DNA of 21,308 nt, taken from contig WQSI01000020.1 in the NCBI GenBank assembly GCA_009787945.1, forward strand, positions 1 to 21,308, read 5' to 3'. Position numbers and translations under genes: made by a program. This DNA comes from Defluviitaleaceae bacterium. GTDB taxonomy: Bacteria; Bacillota; Clostridia; Lachnospirales; WRAX01. The first letter of the stretch is position 1. Each line of letters begins with the position of its first letter. Under the pieces are notes generated by a model that made no database searches, was not told the origin of the DNA, and was given only the letters and a program-made list of their open reading frames with translations. Positions 7,751 to 15,065 of this stretch are shown here, piece after piece.

Positions 7751-8331
7751 GGTAATTCCCCTTTCACAAACCTAGCTATAACCTCTGGCAAAATCTTCCA
7801 TTCTGCCTGCTCCATTACTCGTCTTTGTAAGGTTTCAACCGTATCATTCGGCTCTACATTCACTTCTTTTTGCAAAATAATTCTACCAGTATCAATGCCG
7901 CCATCGACATAATGAACTGTAGCACCAGTCACGGCATCTTTGGCTTCCAAAACCGCCTCATGCACCGCAGTTCCATAAAAACCACGACCACCGTAAGCTG
8001 GCAAAAGAGATGGGTGTACATTTATAATTGGCTTCCCGAAATCTTCAATAAATTCCTCGCTTAAAACCATCAAACAACCGCAAAGCACAATCAAATCAAT
8101 GTTTCGCCGTGTAAATTCTTCAAGTAAAACGGCTTCTCTAGCCTTGGCATCAGCAAAGCTCGACTTTTCAACTACAAGGCTGTCAATCCCTGCTTTTTTT
8201 GCCCTTTCAAGGGCAAAAGCTTGTCCGTTGGTGCTGACCACCAAATCAATACAGACATTTTCGATATTCGCATCTATAATTGCCTGCAAATTAGTTCCGC
8301 CGCCAGAAACCAAAGCGGCAATTTTAAACAT
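7747..8331 (-). CDS. purN: Phosphoribosylglycinamide formyltransferase (10-formyl-THF dependent)
   Basis: PurN formylates GAR to FGAR using 10-formyltetrahydrofolate. The phosphate-binding loop LVSGGGTNLQAI is at 7-18. The catalytic triad is visible as Asn104 and His106 in NVHPSLLPAYGG and Asp143 in YVDGGIDTG. The open frame extends further upstream, but that part lies over purM. I chose the ATG at 8331, which yields 194 residues with the proper N-terminus and overlaps the purM stop by 8 nt. The SD is weak (around TGGCGG), consistent with translational coupling to purM. The 3' end overlaps purD by 4 nt. Confidence 0.96.
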   Translation of the reverse strand: MFKIAALVSGGGTNLQAIIDANIENVCIDLVVSTNGQAFALERAKKAGIDSLVVEKSSFADAKAREAVLLEEFTRRNIDLIVLCGCLMVLSEEFIEDFGKPIINVHPSLLPAYGGRGFYGTAVHEAVLEAKDAVTGATVHYVDGGIDTGRIILQKEVNVEPNDTVETLQRRVMEQAEWKILPEVIARFVKGELP

Positions 8332-9352
8332 AAACCAAACCGCCAGCTTCACTCTTCTGCACATCGCCGATAACAAAGGCGGCATCACCCATTTCCGAAA
8401 GCTTTGCCATTGTAGCGTCCACATGTTCCTCTGCCACACAAATAGCTAATCCGATGCCCATGTTGAAAATATTGTGCATTTCTTCCCTTTCAATGCGCCC
8501 TTCCCGCTCCAAATAGCTGAAAATCGGGTGAACATCCCAAGAACCTATCTTAACACGTGCCTGCAAATTATCGCTCAACATTCTCGGCACATTCTCTAAG
8601 AAACCGCCGCCAGTAATATTAGAAATACCCTTAACAGGAACGGCTGAAATTAGACCTTTTATGGTATTTACATAAATTTTAGTGGGCATCAAAAGTTCTT
8701 CGCCCATGGTTTTGCCAAATTCTGCAATATATCTGCTGACATTTTCCATATTTGGCTGAATAATCTTGCGAACCAAAGAGTAGCCATTGGAATGCAAACC
8801 GCTAGAAGCGATACCAATTAACACATCGCCGCCACTTATTTTTGAGCCGTCTATAATGTCCTTTTTATCAATAATGCCAACTGCCATGCCAGCCAAATCA
8901 TACTCATTTTCATTGTAAAGACCAGGCAATTCAGCGGTTTCGCCGCCAATCAAAGCACAACCAGCTTGGCGGCAACCTTCTGCCACACCAGACACAATTT
9001 GCCCAATTTTCTCAGGATAAACCTTATCAGTTGCGATATAATCAAGAAAATACAAGGGCTCTGCCCCTGTGCAAATAATGTCATTAACAGAGTAGGCAAC
9101 GCAATCAATACCCACTGTGTCATGTTTATCCATGACAAACGCAATTTTAAGCTTTGTGCCGACACCGTCAGTGCCACTGGCAAGCACGGGCTCTTCCATA
9201 TGTTTGAACGCACCAAGCGAAAAAAGACCCGCAAATCCACCAATAGAGGAAAATACCCCTTGTCGTACAGTTGATTTTACATGAGTCTTAATTAAATCTA
9301 TAGCTTGATAGCCAGCGTCCACATCCACTCCAGAAAGCTTGTAGTTTTCCAC
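8324..9352 (-). CDS. purM: Phosphoribosylformylglycinamidine cyclo-ligase (AIR synthetase)
   Basis: PurM closes the imidazole ring of AIR using ATP. Family features include GTDGVGTKLKIAF near residue 60, TVGIDCVAYSVNDIICTGAE, GGETAELPGLY, and ITGGGFLENVPRML in the C-terminal half. The length of 342 is standard. It starts with GTG at 9352, supported by AGGAGG 7 nt upstream. It is the first gene of a purM-purN-purD set with overlapping ends. purH, which often lies between purN and purD in Firmicutes, is absent here. The promoter is 70 nt upstream, and the leader (about 60 nt) is too short for a purine riboswitch. Confidence 0.97.
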   Translation of the reverse strand: MENYKLSGVDVDAGYQAIDLIKTHVKSTVRQGVFSSIGGFAGLFSLGAFKHMEEPVLASGTDGVGTKLKIAFVMDKHDTVGIDCVAYSVNDIICTGAEPLYFLDYIATDKVYPEKIGQIVSGVAEGCRQAGCALIGGETAELPGLYNENEYDLAGMAVGIIDKKDIIDGSKISGGDVLIGIASSGLHSNGYSLVRKIIQPNMENVSRYIAEFGKTMGEELLMPTKIYVNTIKGLISAVPVKGISNITGGGFLENVPRMLSDNLQARVKIGSWDVHPIFSYLEREGRIEREEMHNIFNMGIGLAICVAEEHVDATMAKLSEMGDAAFVIGDVQKSEAGGLVYV

Positions 9353-9421
9353 GACCTTACCTCCTATGTGACAAAAACAGAGTTTATTGTAAAATGGCGT
9401 AGTTCTTAGCCATACAACGCA

Positions 9422-9450
9422 ATTATAACACCTATTTTGATTTTTGTCAA
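9422..9450 (-). promoter_or_regulatory. Consensus SigA promoter of purMND
   Basis: On the minus strand, TTGACA (9450-9445) and TATAAT (9427-9422) are separated by 17 nt, a perfect match to the SigA consensus. Transcription should begin near 9415, about 60 nt before the purM GTG. I saw no purine riboswitch core and no obvious PurR box. Confidence 0.88.
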
Positions 9451-9490
9451 CACCTTATTAACAAAAATGCAAAAAAGTGAAGTATTTTGT

Positions 9491-9531
9491 TAGGTGGTGT
9501 CTACGCAAGATTTTAGCGTAGGTACTACCTA
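9491..9531. repeat. 16-bp inverted repeat between rqcP and purM
   Basis: The arms 9491-9506 (TAGGTGGTGTCTACGC) and 9516-9531 (GCGTAGGTACTACCTA) flank a 9-nt loop. As plus-strand RNA all 16 positions pair, three of them as G-U. As minus-strand RNA those three become A-C mismatches. A T-rich stretch (CTTTTTTG) follows about 12 nt beyond it in the minus direction. It could be an imperfect terminator for the rplS-lepB-rqcP operon, but the pairing favours the other strand, so its role is uncertain. Confidence 0.6.
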
Positions 9532-9557
9532 GAAAATAATGGTAATTCAATAAAATG

Positions 9558-9797
9558 CTACAAAACCTCATACATTTTATCGGTTTCTTCTTTGCGAACA
9601 TGTTCTTTAACTTCCAAAACCCGCACTTTATGAACGTTTGTGCCGAAACGTATTTCGATAACATCCCCCACAGCAACATTGTAAGATGCCTTAGCGGGCT
9701 TATCATTAACGCTAACGCGGCCGCCATCGCAGGCTTCATTTGCGAGGGTTCTTCTCTTTATTAACCTTGAAATTTTCAAGTATTTATCTAAGCGCAT
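9558..9797 (-). CDS. rqcP: RqcP-like S4-domain RNA-binding protein
   Basis: This is a small S4 RNA-binding protein of 79 residues. The S4 fold is recognisable from MRLDKYLKISRLIKRRTLA (1-19), GGRVSVNDKPAKAS and VAVGDVIEIRFG. In Firmicutes the family (formerly YabO, related to Hsp15) stabilises the peptidyl-tRNA/50S complex during RqcH-mediated alanine tailing of stalled chains. The ATG at 9797 has AAGGA 8 nt upstream. It lies 48 nt after lepB and is probably the last gene of the rplS-lepB operon. The family call is firm; the exact paralogue name is inferred from size and sequence. Confidence 0.85.
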   Translation of the reverse strand: MRLDKYLKISRLIKRRTLANEACDGGRVSVNDKPAKASYNVAVGDVIEIRFGTNVHKVRVLEVKEHVRKEETDKMYEVL

Positions 9798-9845
9798 AAA
9801 AGAATTCCTTCCTTAAAACATAGAGATAAAAAGAGGAAAGATAAA

Positions 9846-10397
9846 TCAATTTATCCTTCCTAAGCCCGAAAGAGGCAGCCAACGAAAACCAACTCTTCCG
9901 ATAATGTAACCTTGATTAACATTGCCAACCTCTGCAAAGCGGCTGTCTTGACTAATCATCAGGTTGTCACCTAGGACAAAGACGCTGTTTTCCGCCACAA
10001 TAAAGGGAAATGTTGTCGTGCCAGAAAACGCATTGCCCTGCCCCGTCAAATAGCTATATTCCAACCTTTGCCCGTTGCGGTAAACATAACCCGCCACAAT
10101 ATCCATCACATCCCCAGGCAAACCCGCCACCCGCTTAATAAAGTTTTCCTCAAAATTGACAGGATTTGGAAATGCTATAATATCCCCTAATTGGGGCGGC
10201 CGAAAGGTAAAAGCCAGACGATTAACAAACACTCTGTCACCATGATACAGCGTGGATTCCATAGAAGGACCTTGTATTCTAGCTGACTTTACAACAAAAC
10301 TATCAAGGAGCAAATATGCAAAAAAGGCTAAAGCAATAGCAATAGCCCATTCTGCAACACTGCGCAATGTGGGGTCACTAATCCATTTTTTTAGCAT
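9846..10397 (-). CDS. lepB: Signal peptidase I
   Basis: This membrane-anchored serine protease removes signal peptides from secreted proteins. One N-terminal membrane helix (about 15-33) precedes the catalytic domain. The nucleophile is Ser45 in GPSMEST and the general base is Lys88 in NFIKRVAGLPGD. The later box VFVLGDNLMISQDSRFAEVG also fits. The length of 183 is normal for Gram-positive SipS-type enzymes. The ATG at 10397 has GGGGG 5 nt upstream and is 16 nt after the rplS stop. The rplS-lepB pairing is common in Clostridia. Confidence 0.96.
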   Translation of the reverse strand: MLKKWISDPTLRSVAEWAIAIALAFFAYLLLDSFVVKSARIQGPSMESTLYHGDRVFVNRLAFTFRPPQLGDIIAFPNPVNFEENFIKRVAGLPGDVMDIVAGYVYRNGQRLEYSYLTGQGNAFSGTTTFPFIVAENSVFVLGDNLMISQDSRFAEVGNVNQGYIIGRVGFRWLPLSGLGRIN

Positions 10398-10413
10398 AAC
10401 GACCCCCGCGCAA

Positions 10414-10773
10414 TTATTTTCTCTTCATAATAGCTTCCTTAATTTTAGCCTTCTTACCAACTCTGTCACGCAGATAGAAAAGTTTTGCACGACGAACAAT
10501 ACCTTTGCGCACAACCTCAATCTTCTCCACTCTAGGAGAGTGTAGCGGCCAGGTTTTTTCCACGCCGATGTTGCCAGAAAGACGGCGCACGGTGAAAGTT
10601 TCTCTCACTCCGCCATTTTGGCGTTTAATTACATAACCTTCAAAAATCTGGATACGTTCGCGGGTGCCCTCTACAATTTTATTGTGGACACGTATGGTAT
10701 CACCAATAGAAAACGCAGGAATGTCGCTTTTTAGCTGGGCTTTGCCAAGCTCTTTTAAAATGTTCTGATTCAT
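10414..10773 (-). CDS. rplS: Ribosomal protein L19
   Basis: L19 is a 50S subunit protein at the subunit interface. The protein reads MNQNILKELGKAQLK at the N-terminus, then FSIGDTIRVHNKIVEG, GVRETFTVRRLSGNIGVEK, and the typical HSPRVEKIEVVRKG and RRAKLFYLRDRVGKKAKIKE. A longer frame begins at 10812, but the ATG at 10773 is preceded by AGGAGG and gives the conserved N-terminus and the usual length (119 residues). A hairpin resembling an L19 autoregulatory leader lies just upstream. It is the first gene of an operon with lepB and rqcP. Confidence 0.98.
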   Translation of the reverse strand: MNQNILKELGKAQLKSDIPAFSIGDTIRVHNKIVEGTRERIQIFEGYVIKRQNGGVRETFTVRRLSGNIGVEKTWPLHSPRVEKIEVVRKGIVRRAKLFYLRDRVGKKAKIKEAIMKRK

Positions 10774-10799
10774 ATTTCCTCCTAAATTTATACATGATA

Positions 10800-10835
10800 G
10801 ATGCTCATACACATTACAAATGCCAGCGGAACACC
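10800..10835 (-). promoter_or_regulatory. Candidate L19 leader hairpin
   Basis: In the minus-strand leader of rplS, GGTGTTC (10835-10829) can pair fully with GAGCATC (10806-10800), with two G-U pairs. Inside is an asymmetric internal loop and a second short stem, GCATT/AATGT. It lies between the predicted transcript start and the rplS SD. Ribosomal protein L19 leaders are known in Firmicutes as hairpins with internal loops. I infer membership from place and shape; I cannot confirm it by a covariance search. Confidence 0.5.
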
Positions 10836-10851
10836 CCTTAACAACCTGACT

Positions 10852-10880
10852 ATTATATCATAATAAATTTAGAAACGCAA
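10852..10880 (-). promoter_or_regulatory. rplS operon promoter (extended -10)
   Basis: TATAAT (10857-10852) preceded by TGA forms an extended -10. The -35 at 17 nt is weak (TTGCGT, 10880-10875). The start should be near 10845, leaving a leader of about 70 nt before rplS. Confidence 0.7.
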
Positions 10881-10900
10881 GCATTTTTTTGCATTTTTTT
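10881..10900. repeat. Tandem GCATTTTTTT repeat between divergent promoters
   Basis: Two perfect copies of GCATTTTTTT lie side by side (10881-10890 and 10891-10900) in the AT-rich spacer between the rplS and carbonic anhydrase promoters. It may be an upstream A-tract element; nothing further is visible. Confidence 0.5.
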
Positions 10901-10938
10901 CATTATTTCAAAAATATTTCCTTTTTGTTAAAAAAAGC

Positions 10939-10967
10939 TTGACAAGCATGCGGAATTAGACTATACT
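10939..10967 (+). promoter_or_regulatory. SigA promoter of the carbonic anhydrase gene
   Basis: TTGACA (10939-10944) and TATACT (10962-10967) are separated by 17 nt. Transcription should begin near 10974, about 40 nt before the ATG at 11014. Confidence 0.85.
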
Positions 10968-11013
10968 TGGTATTAGTGGTAAACTAAAAAATTATTTCAA
11001 GGAGGTAATACCC

Positions 11014-11586
11014 ATGGCAAAGTATCAAGATCCAGCAGTAAAGGTAACTGACCCAGCTGTAGCACTTCAACTTTTGAAAGACGGTAACGCTCGTTTTGTG
11101 GCAAACGGACTCGTTCCAACCGACCACCCAGATGCGTTAAAGAAAACTGGTGAGCAGCAGTCACCTTTTGCTTCCATCCTTACTTGCGCTGACAGCCGTT
11201 GCTCTCCAGAAATCTATTTTGACCAAGGTATCGGCAACATCTTCGTTGTAAGAAATGCTGGTAACTTCGCTGATAGAGAGGCGATTGCTTCCTTCCAATT
11301 TGCTGAAAATGTTCTTGGCTCTCAAATCATCGTGGTTGTTGGTCACACTCAATGTGGTGCTATCAAAAATGCCCACGCTGGAACTCGCACCACCCTACCA
11401 GAGCTTGATGGCGTATTGATTGACCTTGAGCCAATTGTTAAAGGTGCTGCTGATTGGGAAAAAGATGGCGTTCCTGCCAATGTTAAAGCCCAAGTTGAAG
11501 CTCTTAAAAAATCTCCTGGTATCAAGCCTGAGAATGTTCACGGTGCTGTTTACTGTGTAGCTTCTGGTAAAATTACCTGGCTGTAG
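11014..11586 (+). CDS. Beta-class carbonic anhydrase
   Basis: This zinc enzyme interconverts CO2 and bicarbonate, probably in the cytoplasm since no signal peptide is visible. The zinc ligands are Cys58 (in ILTCADSRCSPE), His111 and Cys114 (in GHTQCGA). The Asp60-Arg62 dyad that gates the active site is present. NIFVVRNAGNF (75-85) and the C-terminal HGAVYCVASGKITWL also fit the family. The length of 190 is typical of compact bacterial members. The SD AAGGAGG is 8 nt before the ATG. Codon choice (GGT, CGT, AAC, GCT) looks optimised for high expression compared with neighbours. A terminator-like hairpin follows, then a DUF1275 membrane protein gene on the same strand. Confidence 0.95.
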   Translation: MAKYQDPAVKVTDPAVALQLLKDGNARFVANGLVPTDHPDALKKTGEQQSPFASILTCADSRCSPEIYFDQGIGNIFVVRNAGNFADREAIASFQFAENVLGSQIIVVVGHTQCGAIKNAHAGTRTTLPELDGVLIDLEPIVKGAADWEKDGVPANVKAQVEALKKSPGIKPENVHGAVYCVASGKITWL

Positions 11587-11622
11587 GATTTGTACTAAAA
11601 AATTAACCAACTGTAACAAATA

Positions 11623-11643
11623 AAAAGCTACATACTGGCTTTT
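11623..11643 (+). other. Small hairpin after the carbonic anhydrase gene
   Basis: AAAAGCTA (11623-11630) pairs with TGGCTTTT (11636-11643) around the loop CATAC. It lies just upstream of the stronger hairpin at 11647. It may be part of the same termination or RNA-stability region. Confidence 0.4.
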
Positions 11644-11646
11644 GAT

Positions 11647-11687
11647 GGGGCCGAGAGGTAATTTCTGCCTTTCGGTTCCATTTTTTA
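11647..11687 (+). terminator. Rho-independent terminator or attenuator after carbonic anhydrase
   Basis: GGGGCCGAGAGG (11647-11658) and CCTTTCGGTTCC (11668-11679) form a 12-bp stem with three G-U pairs and a 9-nt loop, followed by ATTTTTT. The next gene's SD lies only about 10 nt further on. It could therefore end the carbonic anhydrase transcript or partly attenuate read-through. Confidence 0.8.
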
Positions 11688-11713
11688 TAAAAATTCGGAA
11701 GGAATTGATAAAT

Positions 11714-12508
11714 ATGATAACAGCTGATGCTGCTGATAAGAAGAATACCTTTAAAGTTGCTTTTATGACCGCCGCTTCCATTTTTGTAATGGGCTTTTTA
11801 AATGCCCTAGCCCTTAACACCTACGACTTGGGTACAATGGTTTCCGCTCAATCTGGTAATGTAATTTGGATTGGCATAAATGCCGCTGGAGGATATTGGG
11901 GCGCACTTATAGAAAATATTGGCTTGCTTCTTGGCTTTGCTGGCGGTGCTGCCTTTGCCATGTTAACCCAAGCCGCTTTCAAGAACAAAATTGGTCAATT
12001 TTTCTACAATTGGACCGTGTTTATTGTTCCGATTTTGGCATATCCGTTACTGCTGCAATATGTAGCTCCTGCGTGGCTTTCCTACACAGTAATCGGCTTT
12101 GCCTGCGGTGCTGTGCTTGGCTTCTTCAGAAAAATGTATCATCTTGAAATTAACAACGCCATGGCAACGGGTTCTGCACGTTTCTTGGGTCTTGAAGCTG
12201 TTAACACTGCTAAGAAAAACCCTAATGGCGCAAAATCTTTGCTAATTTTCCTTATTTGTGTGCTGTCCTTCTCTGCAGGTGCTTTCCTTTATGGGATGCT
12301 TTTGCGCATAGACTACAGCATCGTTGACAATGCCCGCATTGGTATCGGCACATACACCGACATCGGCGCTAGCTACAGCGCAAGAATTGCCGCTGGTGAC
12401 TTTGCAGGTATGGAGCCAGTTGGCAACATAGCAAGAATTATTGGTTTTGCAGTTATCTGCATCATCCCATTCTTCTTCTGCCCGACACCAAACAAAAAGT
12501 CTGCATAA
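11714..12508 (+). CDS. DUF1275/YoaK-family integral membrane protein
   Basis: This 264-residue membrane protein has about six hydrophobic segments. The N-terminal pattern VMGFLNALALNTYDLGTMVSAQSGNVIWIG matches the DUF1275 (YoaK) signature, in which a Gly-Phe-x-[ND]-A segment is followed by [AS]-Q-[ST]-GN-[VI]. The molecular function of the family is not established to my knowledge. A longer frame starts at 11642 but runs through the terminator hairpin; the ATG at 11714 has GGAAGGA upstream and is preferred. No separate promoter is obvious between it and the carbonic anhydrase gene, so it may depend on read-through. A link to CO2 or bicarbonate is only suggested by position. Confidence 0.8.
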   Translation: MITADAADKKNTFKVAFMTAASIFVMGFLNALALNTYDLGTMVSAQSGNVIWIGINAAGGYWGALIENIGLLLGFAGGAAFAMLTQAAFKNKIGQFFYNWTVFIVPILAYPLLLQYVAPAWLSYTVIGFACGAVLGFFRKMYHLEINNAMATGSARFLGLEAVNTAKKNPNGAKSLLIFLICVLSFSAGAFLYGMLLRIDYSIVDNARIGIGTYTDIGASYSARIAAGDFAGMEPVGNIARIIGFAVICIIPFFFCPTPNKKSA

Positions 12509-12528
12509 TTTTGTTGGCTTATAGATAA

Positions 12529-12560
12529 TAAAAATCCGCCACGTATCGGCGGATTTTTTT
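12529..12560. terminator. Bidirectional terminator between DUF1275 gene and aldo/keto reductase
   Basis: AATCCGCC and GGCGGATT form a perfect stem around ACGTATC. An A-run precedes it and a T-run follows on the plus strand, so both converging genes can terminate here. Confidence 0.92.
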
Positions 12561-12573
12561 GTTGTTTCTAGGA

Positions 12574-13695
12574 TTAGCCTTTGAGTTTATCTAAAATACC
12601 GTCCATTTCCGTCATCAGAGCAGGAATGTCCAAATCTTGCGGGCAGTGGGTTCTGCAAACTCCGCAATGGATACATGCACCTGGTTGCTTGTCCTCAGGC
12701 AGAACAGTCAAGCGGTTAAGCCTCCATTCTCCTCCGCCTGTTTTGTAGTTATTGTATGTGGTAAGCTGATAGGGAATGTCAATTCCCATAGGGCAATGTG
12801 GTACGCAGTATTTACAAGCTGTACATTTTGCCGCGATGCTCTCATACAGCATGGTGCTTGCCTTTTTAAGAATTTCCTTTTCCTCGGCAGACAGCGGCTC
12901 GTCATTGCTAAAGGTTTCTAGGTTGTCTATGGCTTGTTCCATGCTAGACATTCCGCTGTTAACAACGGCAATCCCTGGCAAATCAAGGAAAAAACGCATT
13001 GCCCAAGAAGCGATAGACTTGTCTGGTTGAGCGTCTTTTAACATCTTGTTGCCCTCTTCTGTAAGATTGGCAAGCAAGCCGCCATGGACAGGCTCCATAA
13101 TCATAATAGGGATGTTTTTTTCGCGGAGATGATGGTAAAAATCATCATGTCCACAATGCCACCAGTCAAAATAATTTAGCTGAATCATAGCAAAATCCCA
13201 ATTGTGGCGGGCGGTCATTTTCCGCAAAGCATCTGAACTGCCATGGAAAGAAAAGCCAAGATGCTTGATTTTACCCTCTGCCCTCAATTCTTCAAAATAT
13301 TCAATGCAGCCATTGGTTATGTACTTGTCAATTGTGTTATCACCCACAGCATGAAGCAGGTAAAAATCAATATAATCCGTCTGCAAGCGCTCTAGCTGGG
13401 TGGCAAATTGCTTTTTAAAATCAGGCTCGGCATTCATGCTGTACTTGTCCGCAATATAGTAGCTGTCCCGCGGATATTTCTTCATTGCCTCGCCTAAAAA
13501 GGTTTCAGATTCGCCATGGTGGTAAATATAGGCGGTGTCATAATAATTAATGCCCTTTGCCATGCATTGGTCGATAACCTCCTGGGCTTTGTCGTGGATT
13601 ATGGGCATCCCCCAACCTTCGCCCTCCTGTGGAAAGCGCATGCAACCCATGCCAAGCAAGGAAAGTTTCTTGTCTTTAAAATCAGTATAACGCAT
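12574..13695 (-). CDS. Aldo/keto reductase with C-terminal 4Fe-4S domain
   Basis: The protein joins an aldo/keto reductase barrel (about 1-270) to a ferredoxin-like domain. The barrel shows the catalytic tetrad: Asp53 and Tyr58 in DTAYIYHHGESE, Lys84 in IADKYS, and His115 in YLLHAVGD. Two cysteine clusters follow: C291, C294, C297, C301 (CTACKYCVPHCP) and C341, C344, C347, C351 (CIHCGVCRTHCP), each suited to a 4Fe-4S cluster. This architecture is widespread in anaerobes (COG1453-like); substrates are mostly unknown. The ATG at 13695 has AGGAGG 7 nt upstream. It has its own promoter in the end of the upstream gene, so it is probably a single-gene transcript. Confidence 0.92.
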   Translation of the reverse strand: MRYTDFKDKKLSLLGMGCMRFPQEGEGWGMPIIHDKAQEVIDQCMAKGINYYDTAYIYHHGESETFLGEAMKKYPRDSYYIADKYSMNAEPDFKKQFATQLERLQTDYIDFYLLHAVGDNTIDKYITNGCIEYFEELRAEGKIKHLGFSFHGSSDALRKMTARHNWDFAMIQLNYFDWWHCGHDDFYHHLREKNIPIMIMEPVHGGLLANLTEEGNKMLKDAQPDKSIASWAMRFFLDLPGIAVVNSGMSSMEQAIDNLETFSNDEPLSAEEKEILKKASTMLYESIAAKCTACKYCVPHCPMGIDIPYQLTTYNNYKTGGGEWRLNRLTVLPEDKQPGACIHCGVCRTHCPQDLDIPALMTEMDGILDKLKG

Positions 13696-13728
13696 AATAA
13701 TTCCTCCTAGAATTTACTATCTTTAATA

Positions 13729-13757
13729 AATATATATGATATTTTATTGCTTGTCAA
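13729..13757 (-). promoter_or_regulatory. SigA promoter of the aldo/keto reductase gene
   Basis: TTGACA (13757-13752) and TATATT (13734-13729) are separated by 17 nt. The -35 lies inside the last codons of the S41-peptidase-like gene. Confidence 0.8.
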
Positions 13758-15006
13758 GTATTAGATGAAGTGTTGTTTGCAGAGCGTCCATTCCTGGTTG
13801 GTTAAAATGATGAGGCATAACACCAAATTCGTCAATGGAACGACCTTCGCTGTCAATAAAATAACCAAAATCATAACGCACAATTATGCCAGTATTTGGC
13901 AGGGTGACAAACGCCACCATTCCGCCCCCTGTGATGCCGCGGGTTGGTTCGCCAACAACAGTAGCAAAGCCCGTAGCCATAGAGTAAAGGGAGGCATATT
14001 CCGCAGCAGAAGCAGAGTTTTGGTCGATTAAAATCCAGACCTCTCCATTAAAAAGGTTTTGACCAGTTGAGCGGAAGTTGTTGGATATTGTGACTATGTA
14101 ATCAAACTTTTCAGCGTCAATCAGATAAGGGAAGCGATGTAGCTCGTCTGCCAAAGAGTTCTTTTCGTGGTAGCGACCAAATAGGTGGGCATCCAGCAAA
14201 TAGGTTTCCAGCCAAGGCATATTTTGCGCGCCACCCATCACCAGTGTGTAAATTCCAGGCATTTCCAAATCATAGGGGATTATAGGAGCCATAAAAAGTT
14301 GTACAAAATAGCGGGTAAATCCGCCGCCGTTGCCGCGTAAGTCGATGATAAGATGGTTAAAGTCACTTATTTGGTCGTAAAAATCCATCATAAGCTCTAA
14401 ATCTTGAGGGATATTATAGTGGTGGAAGGCGTTTACTCTAACGTAAGCGATGCCATTATCAGCGTCGATGATTTCAGTGGTTAGATTATTGGGGATAACA
14501 TTTCCGTACTGAACACTGCCCTCAATTACTCCATAAAATTGACGGGCGGTTTCTGAGTGTACAGTATCCACAAATTTTTGTGCATAATATGTAAATTCCC
14601 GCCCTTGCAAATCAAGCTCTTGCCCATTATAATTTAGAGGGCCGCGGTAGGCATTTCCTAAAATCAGGCGTAATGTTGCGGTATCTTGTATGGACAAATG
14701 ACCAATATGCCTCATGGGCAATATAAAATTGGATTGCAAAATTTGACGAAAATGTTCTGCGTCCCTTATTTCTGTATCAAGCAAAGCTTGGCGGGTGTTT
14801 TGGATAATTTGCTCTGCATCCACACCAAACCTGCGGCTGGCAATGCCGAAATAAGGAAAGTTTTCCTTTAGGGTTTCTGCTAAATATTCAAAATCCTGTA
14901 TGTATACCAGGTTTGGATGGGTTGGGGTCTGGTCTTCATAATAATAGCAGGCAGTTACCACCAGAAACGCAGATACCAATGCCGCTAAAAATAATATTCT
15001 TTTCAT
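13744..15006 (-). CDS. S41-peptidase-like lipoprotein
   Basis: This is a probable membrane-anchored, cell-surface protein. The signal peptide ends in a lipobox (VTAC; Cys20 with the start used here). The C-terminal half is an S41 (tail-specific protease/tricorn-type) domain with LIIDLRGNGGG, then VWILIDQNSASAAEYASL carrying the expected nucleophile Ser, and VVGEPTRGITGG. In CtpA/Prc enzymes the last segment carries the catalytic lysine (GEPTFGK); here that position is Ile. Either another residue serves, as in other S41 subgroups, or the protein is inactive. No PDZ domain is obvious. Two ATGs fit the N-terminus; I prefer the second (15006, 420 residues) because AGGAG touches the first but is 6 nt from the second. 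It has its own promoter. Confidence 0.85.
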   Translation of the reverse strand: MKRILFLAALVSAFLVVTACYYYEDQTPTHPNLVYIQDFEYLAETLKENFPYFGIASRRFGVDAEQIIQNTRQALLDTEIRDAEHFRQILQSNFILPMRHIGHLSIQDTATLRLILGNAYRGPLNYNGQELDLQGREFTYYAQKFVDTVHSETARQFYGVIEGSVQYGNVIPNNLTTEIIDADNGIAYVRVNAFHHYNIPQDLELMMDFYDQISDFNHLIIDLRGNGGGFTRYFVQLFMAPIIPYDLEMPGIYTLVMGGAQNMPWLETYLLDAHLFGRYHEKNSLADELHRFPYLIDAEKFDYIVTISNNFRSTGQNLFNGEVWILIDQNSASAAEYASLYSMATGFATVVGEPTRGITGGGMVAFVTLPNTGIIVRYDFGYFIDSEGRSIDEFGVMPHHFNQPGMDALQTTLHLILDKQ

Positions 15007-15036
15007 TTTCATCTCCTATGTAAATGTGATGATTTT

Positions 15037-15065
15037 ATTATACGACTTTTTTCGTGTTTAGTCAA
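15037..15065 (-). promoter_or_regulatory. SigA promoter of the S41-like lipoprotein gene
   Basis: TTGACT (15065-15060) and TATAAT (15042-15037) are separated by 17 nt. The -35 overlaps the stop codon of the methyltransferase gene. Confidence 0.83.

Noticed and set aside
9353..9421. Purine riboswitch in front of purM
   Set aside because: The leader after the consensus promoter is only about 60 nt and does not show the three-helix core.
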